In this document: positions 10,824 to 26,060 of the stretch, piece by piece
Layout: each line of letters opens with the position of its first letter
How positions within the stretch are numbered: position 1 is the stretch's first letter
Assembly: GCA_023053545.1 (NCBI GenBank)
Contig: JAKZAN010000001.1
Coordinates: 7,026,565-7,090,564 of the forward strand
From: Lepidurus packardi
Lineage: Eukaryota; Arthropoda; Branchiopoda; Notostraca; Triopsidae
DNA: 64,000 nucleotides
Direction of reading: 5' to 3'
Program-made: the position numbers and the translations under genes
The notes under the pieces: generated by a model
What the model was told of the DNA's origin: nothing
The model's input: only the letters and a program-made list of their open reading frames with translations
Database searches by the model: none

Positions 10824-13800
10824 AAGACTGCGTTTGGAGGATGCTATGACACCGAAAACATTCCACGTGTGAGGCACACGAAGAACAAAACTGGACTTTG
10901 GGACGATTCAAAGGCGAAAGTGATCCGTGCTCAATTTGTAAACCCGTAAGAAGAAAAAAAGGAAACCTTCATTGCAGACTCGTGTTTGTGTGCCGTTGGA
11001 GCCTAGGCCTTCCAGGCCAAAAGGAATTCAATGCAGAAACTCCCCGGAAAATTCAAAATCAGGCAATAGTATTGGTACGTAAACTGCGTCTGACGGGAAA
11101 ATACAGCGTCGAAGCTACAGAAAGATAAAAGAAACAAAGCCAGTCATATTTTCCCCCGTTGTTGATGGAGAAGTTCACCTTGTGAATGGACCTCCCGTTT
11201 CGCATGTCGAGCTGCCAAATTCACCCGAGACAACAGACAATTACGCACCACCCCAAAAATGGTTACTAGAACGAAATCGTTAGCTGGGATTATGGGAAAG
11301 TTTTGCCGGTAGCTCAGCATAAAGAAAGTGAATGTTTACCTATCTGGTCTTGTTGAGATTTTTGCGTCTTGGAAATGACCTAGGCTCCTTCCCATTTAGT
11401 TGGGAGAATCGTGAAGAGGCCCACCCCCTACCCCCTTAATCGTAAAAAAAAAAGACTTCAACTATATGGAATCTCCTTTTTATATGTGTCTTCAATACTC
11501 AAACCTTGGTGACTTCTCAATTGGATTAGAGTAGTTTTTTGGAACTTTCTGTTGCGGATTTGAAATTGGACTGTCGTATTTATTTTTAGTTTTTTGTTTT
11601 GTTTTTACCCTTTTTTGAAAATATCTACCTACTAACACTATTGGCTGACTCGGATATGGAGCGTCTACCTCAGTCTGATGTATTCTCCCCTTTTCCCGTT
11701 TCATTTTTTGTTTTTCCATTTTTTGTATTTTTTGTATTGAGCAAAACAAACCCAAGAAGACGAAAAACCGAACGTCTCTATACCATGGGGACATGAATGG
11801 GAAACGGACCTTGCAGGATTTGGCACTACCCAAAAAATCGAACGTTGTGGAAACAGTATTCATCACGGTGCTCACAAGACAAAACTGAAGAGCGGTTTAT
11901 CGTGGAATTGGATTGTAACGGTGGAGACCTCTTGCCCTCTTGTACTACTTAACCCTTGAACCATCCATGACGGTGCTGTCGCGCCATATTCTTTCTTTTT
12001 AAGTTTTATATAACCAGGAGAGGTTTAATTTCTTTGTGGATACCAATAGCCGCGATTGTGTCTGCGTACTGTTTTTGTATATTGATCTGGCAAGTGTTTT
12101 CGGTGTTCGTTGTAAAGAGTTATGTTGTTATAAGCGGAGTTCGTAGGACATGGCCCAAGTCTTGTGTTGTGTGCAATGCCTGCCTGTGGTGGGCGTTTTT
12201 AATTGTGTTTCTGGCTCCTGTTTCGCGAACGGAGTAGTTCGTATTAAAAAGGAGTAGGGTTGGCCATAAAATTGTGCAGCTAATTTTTGCACGCTTTCCT
12301 TGAGGGCGTGCTTAATTGAAGCCAACACATTCCGTGTAAATCAGCATCGAAGATATCGACTCCCCATAAAGAATAAGTAGAGGAGCCAGTCCTTTCACGG
12401 CAAGGTTTATTTGTTCCACTTTAAGTTAGCCGCATCGATGATAATAGATAATAAACTCCATTTTTAGAGGATACATCTGCTCCTTTGTCTTTAATTGTAT
12501 TCGAAATTCATTAGTCAAAAGTATTTTTTAAAGAATTTGTCCATCAGTTAGCTTTCATCACCACCTAGGGGAAAAACGGCGTCATAGAGAACCGTTCCTA
12601 ACACTAAAGTAAGTAGCCATCTGGTGTGGAGCTGACAGAACGAACAGTTTCGACACTAGCACCTTCTGTTTTCAGGCCTCGAACTTCACAGAGAAACGCG
12701 AAATTGAAGGTTTAATAATTCGTCGCATCATAGAACGATCTTTGAATTATTTAAACGTATTTTTATTAGGAATAAACCATTTCTTTGAGGTTAAAGAATT
12801 GTGTTACTAAGCTAGCAACGCGTTCGACGAAGAGTTGTGCCCAACATCTCTAAAGCGTAAGTCAAGGCATCGTCAGTGCTATTAGGTGATATTCTTTCTC
12901 AACATTGCGCTAATACCAGTTCTGTATAAATTATTAAACGAAGGAATGAAAATGTGTATTGTATATGTGAGCTTTAATAAAAACAATTTAAAGCAGGCAC
13001 GTGGCCTTATAATTATTTGGAATGATTTTGACCCTTAAACAAAAGCTATGGCTTTTTTTGTTGCAATTTGAAACACATACAAAGAAATAAAATATAATAA
13101 TGCGAACTTTTGGAGAATAGAAGGTATGGATATAGGCGAAACGTCATAATTTTATAAATCGAACAAAATATGGATGCTTCTAGTGTACAGTAAAAACCAG
13201 CTAGTTCGCATATTACTTATATAGACGTTGCAAAGCATTATGAATATAAGCTTGTGACCAAGTGGATATGGCGCTAGTTTAAAGGAACCAAAGGTCCTCG
13301 GTCCTCCAAAGGAACCAAAGTACAGAACCCAGTCGCATGCATTTTAATTCGTCTAAAAAACTAGATATTAAATTGCTTAATTTCTCTATACCTTACACCT
13401 TTCTGGCAAGGTTCCTGTACCCATATGCGAAATTGTAACGCTTCGGCATCGCGAGCTTGAAAATCGGGGATAGGAAACCGAGCAGGGGAGTTTGGAACAG
13501 GGAAAGTGGTGAGGCTTTCAATTTTTGACGATTTTTGCAGGTGACCCCCTAAAGTGCGTATGCCAAAATAAGGTTCGTACTTTAACCGCTTGTAGTGAGA
13601 CACCAGCGGAGCTTACTAAACTAGGCTAATGTTTATTACCATCTGTCCGTGGTCTTCATTTGAAAGTGTTGTTTTATTGAGTGAAAGTTTTATTCAGTGA
13701 AAGTGTATTTTTTTGCTTCTGTTGGTGTGGAAAGAGAATATGAATGATGTATGGGTGTATGAAAAGAGATTCTTACGCCGTTATTGAAAAATTTACAGTT

Positions 13801-14455
13801 AAGATATAACTTATCATAACCATACAGTAACTTATCACAACTTATCATTCATCACGGTACAATGAATTAACAAAACAAAGAAAAACATACAAGGTATGTA
13901 TGTACCTCAAAGAATTATTCACGGCTAAAATATGGGACGATAAGTGGGAAAGTAAATCTGTATTGAACTAACTGCATTATATAGGAGTTCGGCGGGGATT
14001 AATTTGGAATCATTCGCAGAGAAACTATTAACAAAGCGAAGAAGAAGCGGAAAGTGTTAGATTTTGTTACAAAATACAAGGATAAGTGCGCGGCTTTTAG
14101 ACAGTTAACTATTTACAGTTTAAGTTTAATGTATACACGTTCCAGCGGTAACTGTTTGGTCAGGGGTTGTTGTTGTCCTTTTGTCCAGTGGACAGTCCGT
14201 CTGTCGAGTCGTCCTTGTCGAGTCGTCGTGCCCGTAAGGGAGCCATTCGTTCTACAGTACACTTGTTTTACAAAATCCAGACTATAACAAAGCTTAGTTC
14301 CGTGCATGAAAAGGAGTGGCGTTAGTATCGAACTGACTTCAAACTTTCCTTTAGAGGGTCAGCTCCATACTAGATGCTCCTTGTTTAAAGGCACCGAACG
14401 CAGGCGATCTAAATATAAACGATATGGTAGCGGGGCTGTGAAAAATACAATAAGA
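10824..14455. other. Intergenic region between AP-2 and IARS2
   Basis: No exon with conserved coding content was found. The AP-2 3' UTR must start here, but its end is not clear; AATAAA-like motifs occur well downstream (for example near 12451 and 12976). The longest open frame (minus, 11492-11875, 127 codons) is low-complexity and Lys-rich and looks fortuitous. The IARS2 promoter should lie at the right end, but no TATA box was recognised. Confidence 0.5.
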
Positions 14456-18446
<3,991 letters not shown>

Positions 18447-18448
18447 TA

Positions 18449-18454
18449 AATAAA
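18449..18454 (+). terminator. Poly(A) signal of IARS2
   Basis: A canonical AATAAA starts three bases after the IARS2 stop codon. If it is used, the 3' UTR would be only a few tens of bases. This is inferred from the hexamer alone. Confidence 0.55.
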
Positions 18455-19542
18455 CCGAAACTAAGTTAGACGTGGACTTTTGTTGTGTAAGACAGTAATG
18501 GATCTTAAGAGAGATCGTTAATAAAGGTGATTGCCTTTTTGTAACTTTAGTTTTCTTTATTGGTTTAATGTGAATGAGACAATAGTTTCATTGTGAGTTG
18601 TTACGACATCCGAGTGAAATTGAATTCACTATAAAAATACGGAAGTACGAAGTGTGCGTTCAAGAAGCAGAGTTGCTCTGGTTAATTTTTGTGTTCATTT
18701 CTAAGACGGGGTTAAGGAAATCGGAGGTATAGGAACTCGAGAAAGCTGACGCAAGTAAGCGCAGATAATGAAGTTAGCCTCGGTTTTAGCTATTGTTGCA
18801 AGTGGAAGTACCAAGAAATGATAACTTTCGATGAAAAAGTGTTTTCTGAGCACGGCGCATAGCAAAACTTACCGCGCCCATCTTCTCACTTCGTTCATTT
18901 TGCTCATAGCCGAGACAATACTTTCTCTTGCTTGCTTTATGTGCTTTGCTTTTCTTCAATTAGACTTTCTTTGAAATTCGTTTTCTTCACATAAGTTAGT
19001 TCATCTTCACAAATTTGTAATGTACCTTTATAGAAGTGAAACTATATCCAACACTGGATCCAATTTTAGTATATGTAATGCCGAAGCATTACATCCAACA
19101 CTGGATCCTTCCAACATTCGCTATTCAAGTTTTGGAATTCTTCCTCAAGAGGGCAACCTTGCTTGAATACTATGTAATAATTAATATTTCACTCCGCGAT
19201 TTAGTGGACACGAGATCAATTACCAGTAGTTGCACCGATTATTCAAGATAAACATAGTTGAGGACCTATATGTGCAATTTGCCTTGAAGCTGACACGCAT
19301 TACAGTGTCTTTTTTTTACCAACAGGGTGTCGCCGTTTAGTTTCCGGTACTTTGGAGAGCCATTGAAGTTCCGGTGCGAGGGCGTTTGCCGTAGCGTAGT
19401 ACCCATGTCACTATATACTATAAACGGAGAAAGGGAATCACGACGTCATAGCGAGGAAAAGTTTGTTCTTTAACAAATCAGAAGCTTAGTACTGAAACAG
19501 AAACTTTAAAGAAAGAGAGAAATTATGGCCTCTTCCGCCTGC
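18455..19542. other. Intergenic region between IARS2 and the DM4/12-like gene
   Basis: No coding exon seen. A 15-base segment, ATCCAACACTGGATC, is repeated at about 19048 and 19093, and each copy contains its own near-palindromic centre. The right end is the promoter region of the next gene. Confidence 0.5.
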
Positions 19543-19550
19543 TATATAAA
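19543..19550 (+). promoter_or_regulatory. TATA box of the DM4/12-like gene
   Basis: TATATAAA lies in a locally GC-richer context 124 bases upstream of the ATG at 19667. A start site about 30 bases downstream would leave a 5' leader of roughly 90-100 bases. A clear TATA box fits a tissue-restricted, strongly expressed gene better than a housekeeping gene; that last point is inference. Confidence 0.6.
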
Positions 19551-19666
19551 GAGCTACCACCACAGCAAGTGAGTTAATCAAGATCCCAGCTTAACAAGAA
19601 AAGGAAGAAAAGGATTTCTTAGCTGAGTTAAATTCGAAAATTTTAGCAAGTGACGTAAGTTATAAA

Positions 19667-21021
19667 ATGGCATTCCTTCGACTAAGTTTGGTGTGCGTTT
19701 GTGTGGCGTTGGCTAGTGCGAAATCTGCCCAGCCAGGGTAAGGAATTTGATTTTTTAAGTTAGACCAGTATTAATATGGAGACGGTTTCTATATTATTTC
19801 AGGGCCGTGAGGAAGTTTAACAGGGATCAAGTCGCCCAAGAGTCCACCTCGTCGTATGTCGCTCTTCCACTGAATGATGCTACTCAGGAGCTCAGCAAAA
19901 GTGAACGTACTTTCAATCTCCTGAAAGGCAGCTCAAGTACCAGTGGCAGTACGTATCCCGCTGCTTCTTCATCTAGCTATGCTTCCGCTTCTTCCAATAC
20001 ATACCCTACTGCTAGCAATGCAAACAATGCTGGTGGGCGGTTTTTTGGTGTAACTTCATTGGCTGATTCGGGAGTCGCCAATAAACTACAAGTAATGCTC
20101 CATTTTCCATGCACTAAATTTTCCTTTGCATTTCTCTTCGCAGTTTTATTGAAATTTTTGTTTTATAAGCTGGGTTTATCCTTCATTGTGCCTTTCCTCA
20201 ACTTGCCATTGGGTAACGGCAATGGAATTGGTGGATATTCCAGTTCTTCTGGTGTGGGCTCTACGGGAAGTAGCTACTTCGGGACCGGTACTAGCGGCGC
20301 AAGTAACGGCATTAGCAGCTTACTGGCTCTGAATCCGAAGAGCATCATCAAAGTAATTGCCGTTGCTTTGGGAGCCCTGCTTCTAATCCCCCTGTTTCTC
20401 TCCCTCCTCACTGGAATTAATACCTCATCACTTGGAAGAAGTAAGCAAGATGTAGTATTTCAGATTCCGTTTTTTAAACTTTGTTTATTACTCATAGGCG
20501 AGGATGTTCAAGACACTTTCAACTTCGTTATGGCTCGAGTGGACGATGCATTGCAGAGCTATAATATTGATGCGTCCAACTGCATGTCCCGAACTATTTG
20601 TACTTATGTAAGATCAGCGACGAAGAAAGTGGCTGATGGCAGTGCTGGATCTACGGAGAAGATTATTGACGGTTTATCTACGTAAGGACCAGTCCTTGCT
20701 TTTCTTGTTTAAATTACTCATTGAATCTAAACGCTTCTAATTTGGGGAGGAGTGAGTTCAAGGACCGTAATTAGGATTTTTATTGCTGATAGGAATGGTT
20801 ATTTGAGTTCGATGGTCGATGGAACGAGCATCTCTAAAGCAATAGAGATGGGCCGTAAACCTGGTACAACTTGCGTTGCTGCGTTTCCGAAATGTCCCTT
20901 CAATGTGAATACCATGACGCGCTATTTGGCTTCGTATATCTCGCAAATGATAGAGGCACCTCTAGAAAAACCCGATAAATCCGACAACAAGCCGGAAAAT
21001 CCCCAGCAGCCTCAATCCTAA
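19667..21021 (+). CDS. Secreted or membrane protein with DM4/12-like cysteine domain
   Basis: Exon 1 (19667-19737) encodes a signal peptide, MAFLRLSLVCVCVALASA. Further exons are 19803-20091, 20170-20440, 20498-20681 and 20793-21021, about 347 residues. The middle is Ser/Thr/Tyr/Gly-rich low complexity, followed by a strong hydrophobic segment (VIAVALGALLLIPLFLSLL) and a C-terminal region with CMSRTIC and later CVAAFPKCPF. That C-x5-C ... C-x5-CP spacing resembles arthropod DM4/12 proteins; the match is by pattern only, and the function is unknown. The second intron is uncertain: the acceptor at 20169 keeps the frame, retaining the segment also keeps it (26 extra hydrophobic residues), and the pyrimidine-rich acceptor at 20143 would break it. 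The intron at 20441-20497 is also open in frame. The C-terminus is a Pro/Asn/Lys-rich tail. Confidence 0.7.
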
Positions 21022-21060
21022 TCCGGACGAGGTTATACATTTCCTTGACTATTACGGAGT

Positions 21061-21066
21061 AATAAA
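21061..21066 (+). terminator. Poly(A) signal of the DM4/12-like gene
   Basis: AATAAA lies 40 bases after the stop codon. A second AATAAA at 21182-21187 could be used alternatively. Confidence 0.5.
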
Positions 21067-21380
21067 AAGAAGAAAGTGTGCTCTTAAAAGTAATTCTCAT
21101 CGACATATAAATGGAATGCTCTACTAAACTTTAATTGTGAATAATGTATGGTGTTCCTTTACTGTAACGTTCAAAGAATTAAATAAAGCTTCAAGCCTGG
21201 TGAGAAACCACTATTAATGTTGCTGCTATTCTTTGTTTTGGCCGCCAAATGTTGTGGATTGACCTAACTCGGCAATCCTTTTCTCTACTTAGTGCTATAT
21301 ATTATTGAGTCCTTTATTTAATAAATTGTGTGACAACAGGGAATAAGTTATAAGAATACATTGCGCCCCCCTAATTGAAA

Positions 21381-24036
21381 ATGACAGCAATGTCTCAGCT
21401 TGCTAATGCCGGCAAAAGTTCAGTTCTGACCAAAGGTGTCACGCTGATATCACTGGCAGGTGCAGGAGTAGTTTTGTTTTGGCTTTATAAGAGGCGAATT
21501 TCTGCGCGGACTCAAGAATCTAGTAATGCAGTTATAAGCCATGAATTATCAAAAATCTACAGTACTATTGAGAACGTAAGGCAGGAAATAGAAGCTTTAA
21601 AAGCAACTCGCCTTGGTGCATCTGTTCAACAACTTGATGTAAAGAGCCTCTCTTCAAGCAGCCGCAAAGGAAAAACCGTACGATTTCGCAAATCTTCTTC
21701 TGTGGTTTCCAACAGATCGTCCTCAGATGATGAATCCGAATATAACTCGGCATGGGGCGACGGTTTAGAGTCTTCGGACGAATTCTTCGACATTTCCTCT
21801 GATAATGAGACAGCTCAGGACACGGATTTGCTGATAGAGGATGAAGCAAATGGGTAAGTTGTAGTACCTTTCCTTGTTTGCTTAATCATAACTCTTGAAA
21901 TTTTTTTTAAAATATCTGTTTGTTGCAAGCCTCAAGTGCTTATTGTTTTGTCTGTAGCTTATCTGGATTTTTAATCGTAAAGGCAATTACACGTGAGGGA
22001 TAAGCAAAAGTGCAAATGCTTTGTAAATAGTACACATACACTTGCCCTTTTCATTTTACGCTAGACATAGATAAGGTAAACGGCCGTTATCTCCTGCACG
22101 CTTAAGGCTTGACCCAGACGATTTTACTCTTCGAAAATAAGCTTCGTATATGCACAGAGGTTTGTTTGTAAAAAGGTTTCACCACCAGTCACTCGTACTC
22201 CGCACCTGACTTATCGTTTCCCACAGGTCCACGCGATAAACCACTGGCTAGACTTGAGACTCTAAAATTGACCTTTGGGGTTGCTGTCTGGCTTTTCATA
22301 GACCTCGTTCCGTGAAATTTATGTTAAAAGCCCTTATGTACCCTTCAAATGATCTTTCCCGAGTGTAGTCTATCGTGAAAGAAGCATTTAAGGCAATTAA
22401 GCGTACTTTCAGTCCGACATTCTGACAGATTTCCTTACTAGGACATCTTTTCCTTATCTCACAATCTGCATTCTGATACACTTTTGCTGAATGTGCAAAA
22501 TCTCAGCTTAAAATCAGGCTTAAAGGGGCAAACCGAGGCATTTATTGAGAAACAGAGCCAAGAATAGGACATGAATATAGCGTATTTTATCGACACGTGA
22601 CGGTATCCTATTTATTAGCGCCGAATTTTTTATGGGTCAGCGGTTTTGATTTCCGGAAAATCCCTGTCTAGGGCCCTCCCCGCATAGCCAATTTGCCGTG
22701 TTTCGTACCGTCTGGTTACTATCACTTCCGTGTCGATCGTAATCTCTAACATGGGTGCTTTATAATCTGCACGTCGACAGCCCTGGACGTGATTGACTCG
22801 CGTCAAGTGAGACATACGACTTGCGAGCTTGTGCTGAAAAAACGCATTTTTGTCTATTTTTATAAAATCCACTTTTTCTAGTCATCATGAATCGCCTTGA
22901 GTGGATTTACTTCGGTCTTCTTTTCAGTTCCGCAGCCTTGCTCAGCACATCCAAAGCTGCCAGCCTTTTGAGCTTTGACGCTCTCGATCTGTTTGATCAA
23001 GTCGATTCTTTGCTTCAAGGGTCCAATGAAGATATCCAGGACGCATTCAAAATTTTGCTGGATCACGAAAACGAGGTATCAACAGCCCATTCTTGCTTTC
23101 CTGCCTTCCCAGACTTGGGAATCAAGAAAACTTGTAATCCATCTTTTGTCTTTCACCCTTTTCTTTGGTTCGCCTATGTAAAGTATGGAGACAATGTGGA
23201 ATTCTTATGGAGGCTTTCGAAAGCCACTCGTATGGCCGCACAGGTTTATGGAGCTCAAGGTGACAGTGGCAAACAGAAAGAATTGATTTTCCAAGGTAAC
23301 AATTAAAAATAAAAACGCCCAAGTTGATTGTCGTACCTTAATTTCTTGATAACTGCAGCTTTCGAGTTTGGAAAACGAGCTTTAGCTGCTGATGATTTCA
23401 ACCCAGAAGCGCATAAATGGTACGCTATCACTTTGGGCGCCAAAGGTGAATATTTGGGAGTTTCCGACAAAATCCGCGATGGATTCATCTTCAAACAACA
23501 CATTGATCGGGCTGTCGAGCTCAACCCTACCGATCCCACCCTTCATCATTTGTTGGGTCGATTCTGTTTTGGCGTAAGTCAGTTTTTTGGGCTAGAGTCA
23601 ATATAAAAAAACGAAGGGTAAATATCCAACATAAAAATTGTTAGGTGGCTTCGCTGTCATGGATTGAACGTAAAGTAGCAACTACTTTGTTTGCCGACCT
23701 CCCTATCTCTACCTTCAAAGAAGGGTTGGCTCATTTTTTGAAAGCTGAAGAAATGCACAGAGAGCAATGGAAGGAGAATCAATTGTACATCGCGCGCTGT
23801 TTCATCCAAGACGGAGATTATGCCAAAGCAATGGAATGGATTGACAAAGCTGTCCAAGCGCCCTCCGTTTCTGTTGACGTAGGCAACTTTTATTTGAAAA
23901 GTCCTCTCTCTTTCCTTCCACTAGTTTTTATATTAAAATCTACGTCTTTCTTCTCTATCTTTTCGAACAGGATCAGACGGCCCATCAAGAATTGCTCAGC
24001 CTCCAAAACAAATACAGTAGCTACAGCCGCGGTTAG
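21381..24036 (+). CDS. RMDN3: Regulator of microtubule dynamics 3-like protein (RMDN3/PTPIP51 family)
   Basis: RMDN3-type proteins sit in the mitochondrial outer membrane and tether it to the ER through VAP proteins; the C-terminal TPR domain binds lipids. Exons: 21381-21853, 22928-23075, 23184-23295, 23359-23573, 23645-23878 and 23971-24036. All phases join, giving 415 residues (human RMDN3 470). Exon 1 holds a membrane segment at about residues 14-34, a short coiled coil (about 50-75), basic and Ser-rich stretches, and an acidic tract with EFFDISSDNE starting at residue 134. That matches the core of a FFAT VAP-binding motif. The later exons carry family motifs EFLWRLSKATR, HKWYAITLG, HIDRAVELNPTDP, HHLLGRFCF, LSWIERKVATTLF and FLKAEEM. 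The ORF ATG at 22887 could give a shorter product (see findings). The family call is strong. Confidence 0.88.
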
Positions 24037-25077
24037 AAACGTAGACACGTAGACTGACAGTATAAATCCAAAAATGAAATTCTTGTAGTTTCTCTGTTAC
24101 ATTATACACACGTGCGACTAAACACAGCAAGAGGAAAAAAAAACGATGCTTTTCTATGTTCTTTTTTTTTTTTACTTTTGCCACGTTATCAGTGCTATTG
24201 ATTGGTTTAGAGCATTTGCGTGCTATGTTAACAGTTACAAACTGTTAGTAAATTACTGTTAGTAAACAGTTATAAACTGTTAGTAAAGTAAATCTCGTCG
24301 CGTTCAGTCTGTAGATAGTTCAAAAAAGCATACTTGTAAACCCATGATGCTTTCTGTGGTAAATAATGGACAGTAAATCAAACTCAGGAAAAAAGTTCAA
24401 TTGAATAGCAATAAATTGGTTCGGGATGAGATTCCCAGATTGAGATTGTCTTTCCTGCCAGAGCATTTGCTTCCCTTTATAGGTTCGAGGAAGACCTTCC
24501 CGGTTTTTTGTTTTCTCTAAGGCGGGGAAAGGAAAGACCGCCTTTTATGTTTTATCTCAGGTCCGGGCGGATTGATATCGTTTATATGAGACTGTAACCT
24601 TCGCAGATACCCGGAGCAGAGAGAAGTGGAGATGTAGTACCCAGAATTACTTTCATATTGTCGTTTTCTTTCGGGGTCTGACCCCTTTCAACGTGCTCAG
24701 GCCCTATTGGTTCAGTGGGCTTTCTTTCCCGAAAAGAATATTTCAGCTACTACCACTGGATCATAGATGGCGTATGATGTCTAAAAGGAGGGTTGGAATA
24801 AGTTACGACACCTTGACAGCAAAATAACGTGTTTTCCGGTTAGATAATTCTGTTGCTAGAAAGGAATATCCTTCTATGGGTAATTTGAGTAATTTTACAT
24901 TGTCTTTTTTGTTAAAATGCAGGTTTGCTAAGCGATCATTGGCCCAGAATAGGTTGATAGGGTTTAGCTGGGTTGTTGAAGCAGCTGTGACCTTGCCTTG
25001 CTAAATTTGCTTTAGTTTGTTTTTTATTAGGTGTTTGTGATTGAATAATAATTAAATTTGATATAATTTTGCTTAGA
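24037..25077. other. Intergenic region between the RMDN3-like and CEBPZOS-like genes
   Basis: No exon seen. Short repeats of the type ACTGTTAGTAAA recur four times between about 24225 and 24290. The sequence TTTTGCTTAG just before the ATG at 25078 looks like a splice acceptor, so a 5' leader exon of the next gene may lie in this stretch. Confidence 0.45.
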
Positions 25078-25449
25078 ATGAAGAAGTACCCCAATCCTAA
25101 GGCAAACGCTCTGTTTCAGTTTGGCAAAGCTGTGATTTTTGTTGAGTTATCATTGCTGGGCGGTTCTTATTTGTTTTGGCGCAGCTTAAATCAGAGTCAA
25201 GGTAGCTTCAAGCTTCGTTTCCAAAAAATTCAATTCTATTATAGATTTTCATAGAGAGAAGGCGTTACTTTTACCATAACCATTACTGGGCGCTGGATTG
25301 TAAGCATAATGCTTTTTAAAAAGAAGGCTTTATAGAATAACTGATAACTGGAGGCGTTTTTTTTAGTGTATTACCATATAGGAGAGGTGTTTGATTCGTC
25401 TTACAACGCTCGGCTTGTTGACAAATCCGTTTTTGATTCCCCAAATTAA
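25078..25449 (+). CDS. CEBPZOS: CEBPZOS-like mitochondrial microprotein, three exons
   Basis: Exons 25078-25201, 25255-25299 and 25367-25449 join in phase to about 83 residues (human CEBPZOS is 80). One membrane segment is seen in exon 1 (FGKAVIFVELSLLGGSYLFW), followed by NQSQ. Exons 2 and 3 then give RRRYFYHNHYWALDLYYHIG. The order matches the human family pattern: a VEL-containing membrane helix, a SQxxR turn, an aromatic Y-rich segment and a YY pair, then a polar tail with R..D. In humans this protein is mitochondrial with poorly known function. The family call is from remembered pattern, not a search. The stop is only 19 nt before the next gene's ATG on the same strand. Confidence 0.6.
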
Positions 25450-25468
25450 AAGCCAGTAAGTTTATGGT

Positions 25469-25819
25469 ATGGGCGCAGCCAAAGCTATTTTCTACTTGGG
25501 TGGATTCAGTGCTCTAGGCTACTTTTTGATGAAAGTTGCCACTCCTAATGAATCCGATTTGAGAAAGGTATGATTTACCCTCAGAAAGAACGTGAAACAC
25601 TTTCTGTTATTTTAAGTTAAGATTCCCCATGGCGACGCACTGCTTATTCGTCTTTTTTTAACACTCTAGGAAATTCAGACTGTTAATGAGCCCATGTCTG
25701 AGACTATGAAGAAGCGACATGAGATCATGAATGTGCTAAAAGCTGCAGCCGAAGGCCAAGAACCGTGGTATTCGCAGAAAAAGAAGATCGAAACTGAGGC
25801 GCCCAAGCAGAGCAAATAA
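25469..25819 (+). CDS. UQCC3: UQCC3-like complex III assembly factor, two exons
   Basis: UQCC3 is a small inner-membrane protein needed for cytochrome b and complex III assembly. Exons 25469-25567 and 25670-25819 join in phase 0 to 82 residues (human 93). It has a single N-terminal membrane segment (AIFYLGGFSALGYFLMKVAT) followed by TPNESDLRKE and PMSETMKKRHEIMNVLKAAAEG, then a Trp and a basic tail. This matches the human layout of helix, VTPGERRKQE-like segment, helical RxxxxxLLxxLxEA block and W-basic end. The ATG has G at -3 and G at +4. A weaker ATG at 25464 opens a short out-of-frame ORF across this start. No poly(A) signal separates it from the upstream gene. Confidence 0.62.
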
Positions 25820-26060
25820 ACTCCTTTTTTGTCCCTGTCTGTTGCATCGTTGGGAGAAGGCGTTTTTCCTTGTGTGCCGTGACCTGTCACAAGCGCAACG
25901 TTTGTAGTAGGTTGAGAGTAGCAGTAGTGGGAGCCGGAAAGGACATTATATAGTTTGAAAAGCTGTGTGTACAACTAGTTCTCTCCCCGTCTTCTCTTTC
26001 CTTTTACACTTTCATAAGCGCAAAGGGGAAAAAAAGAAAACGAGCGATATAGTATAAGCC

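Noticed and set aside
20092..20143. 52-nt intron in the DM4/12-like gene using the best-looking acceptor
   Set aside because: It would put a stop three codons into the next exon; the 78-nt version or retention keeps the frame.
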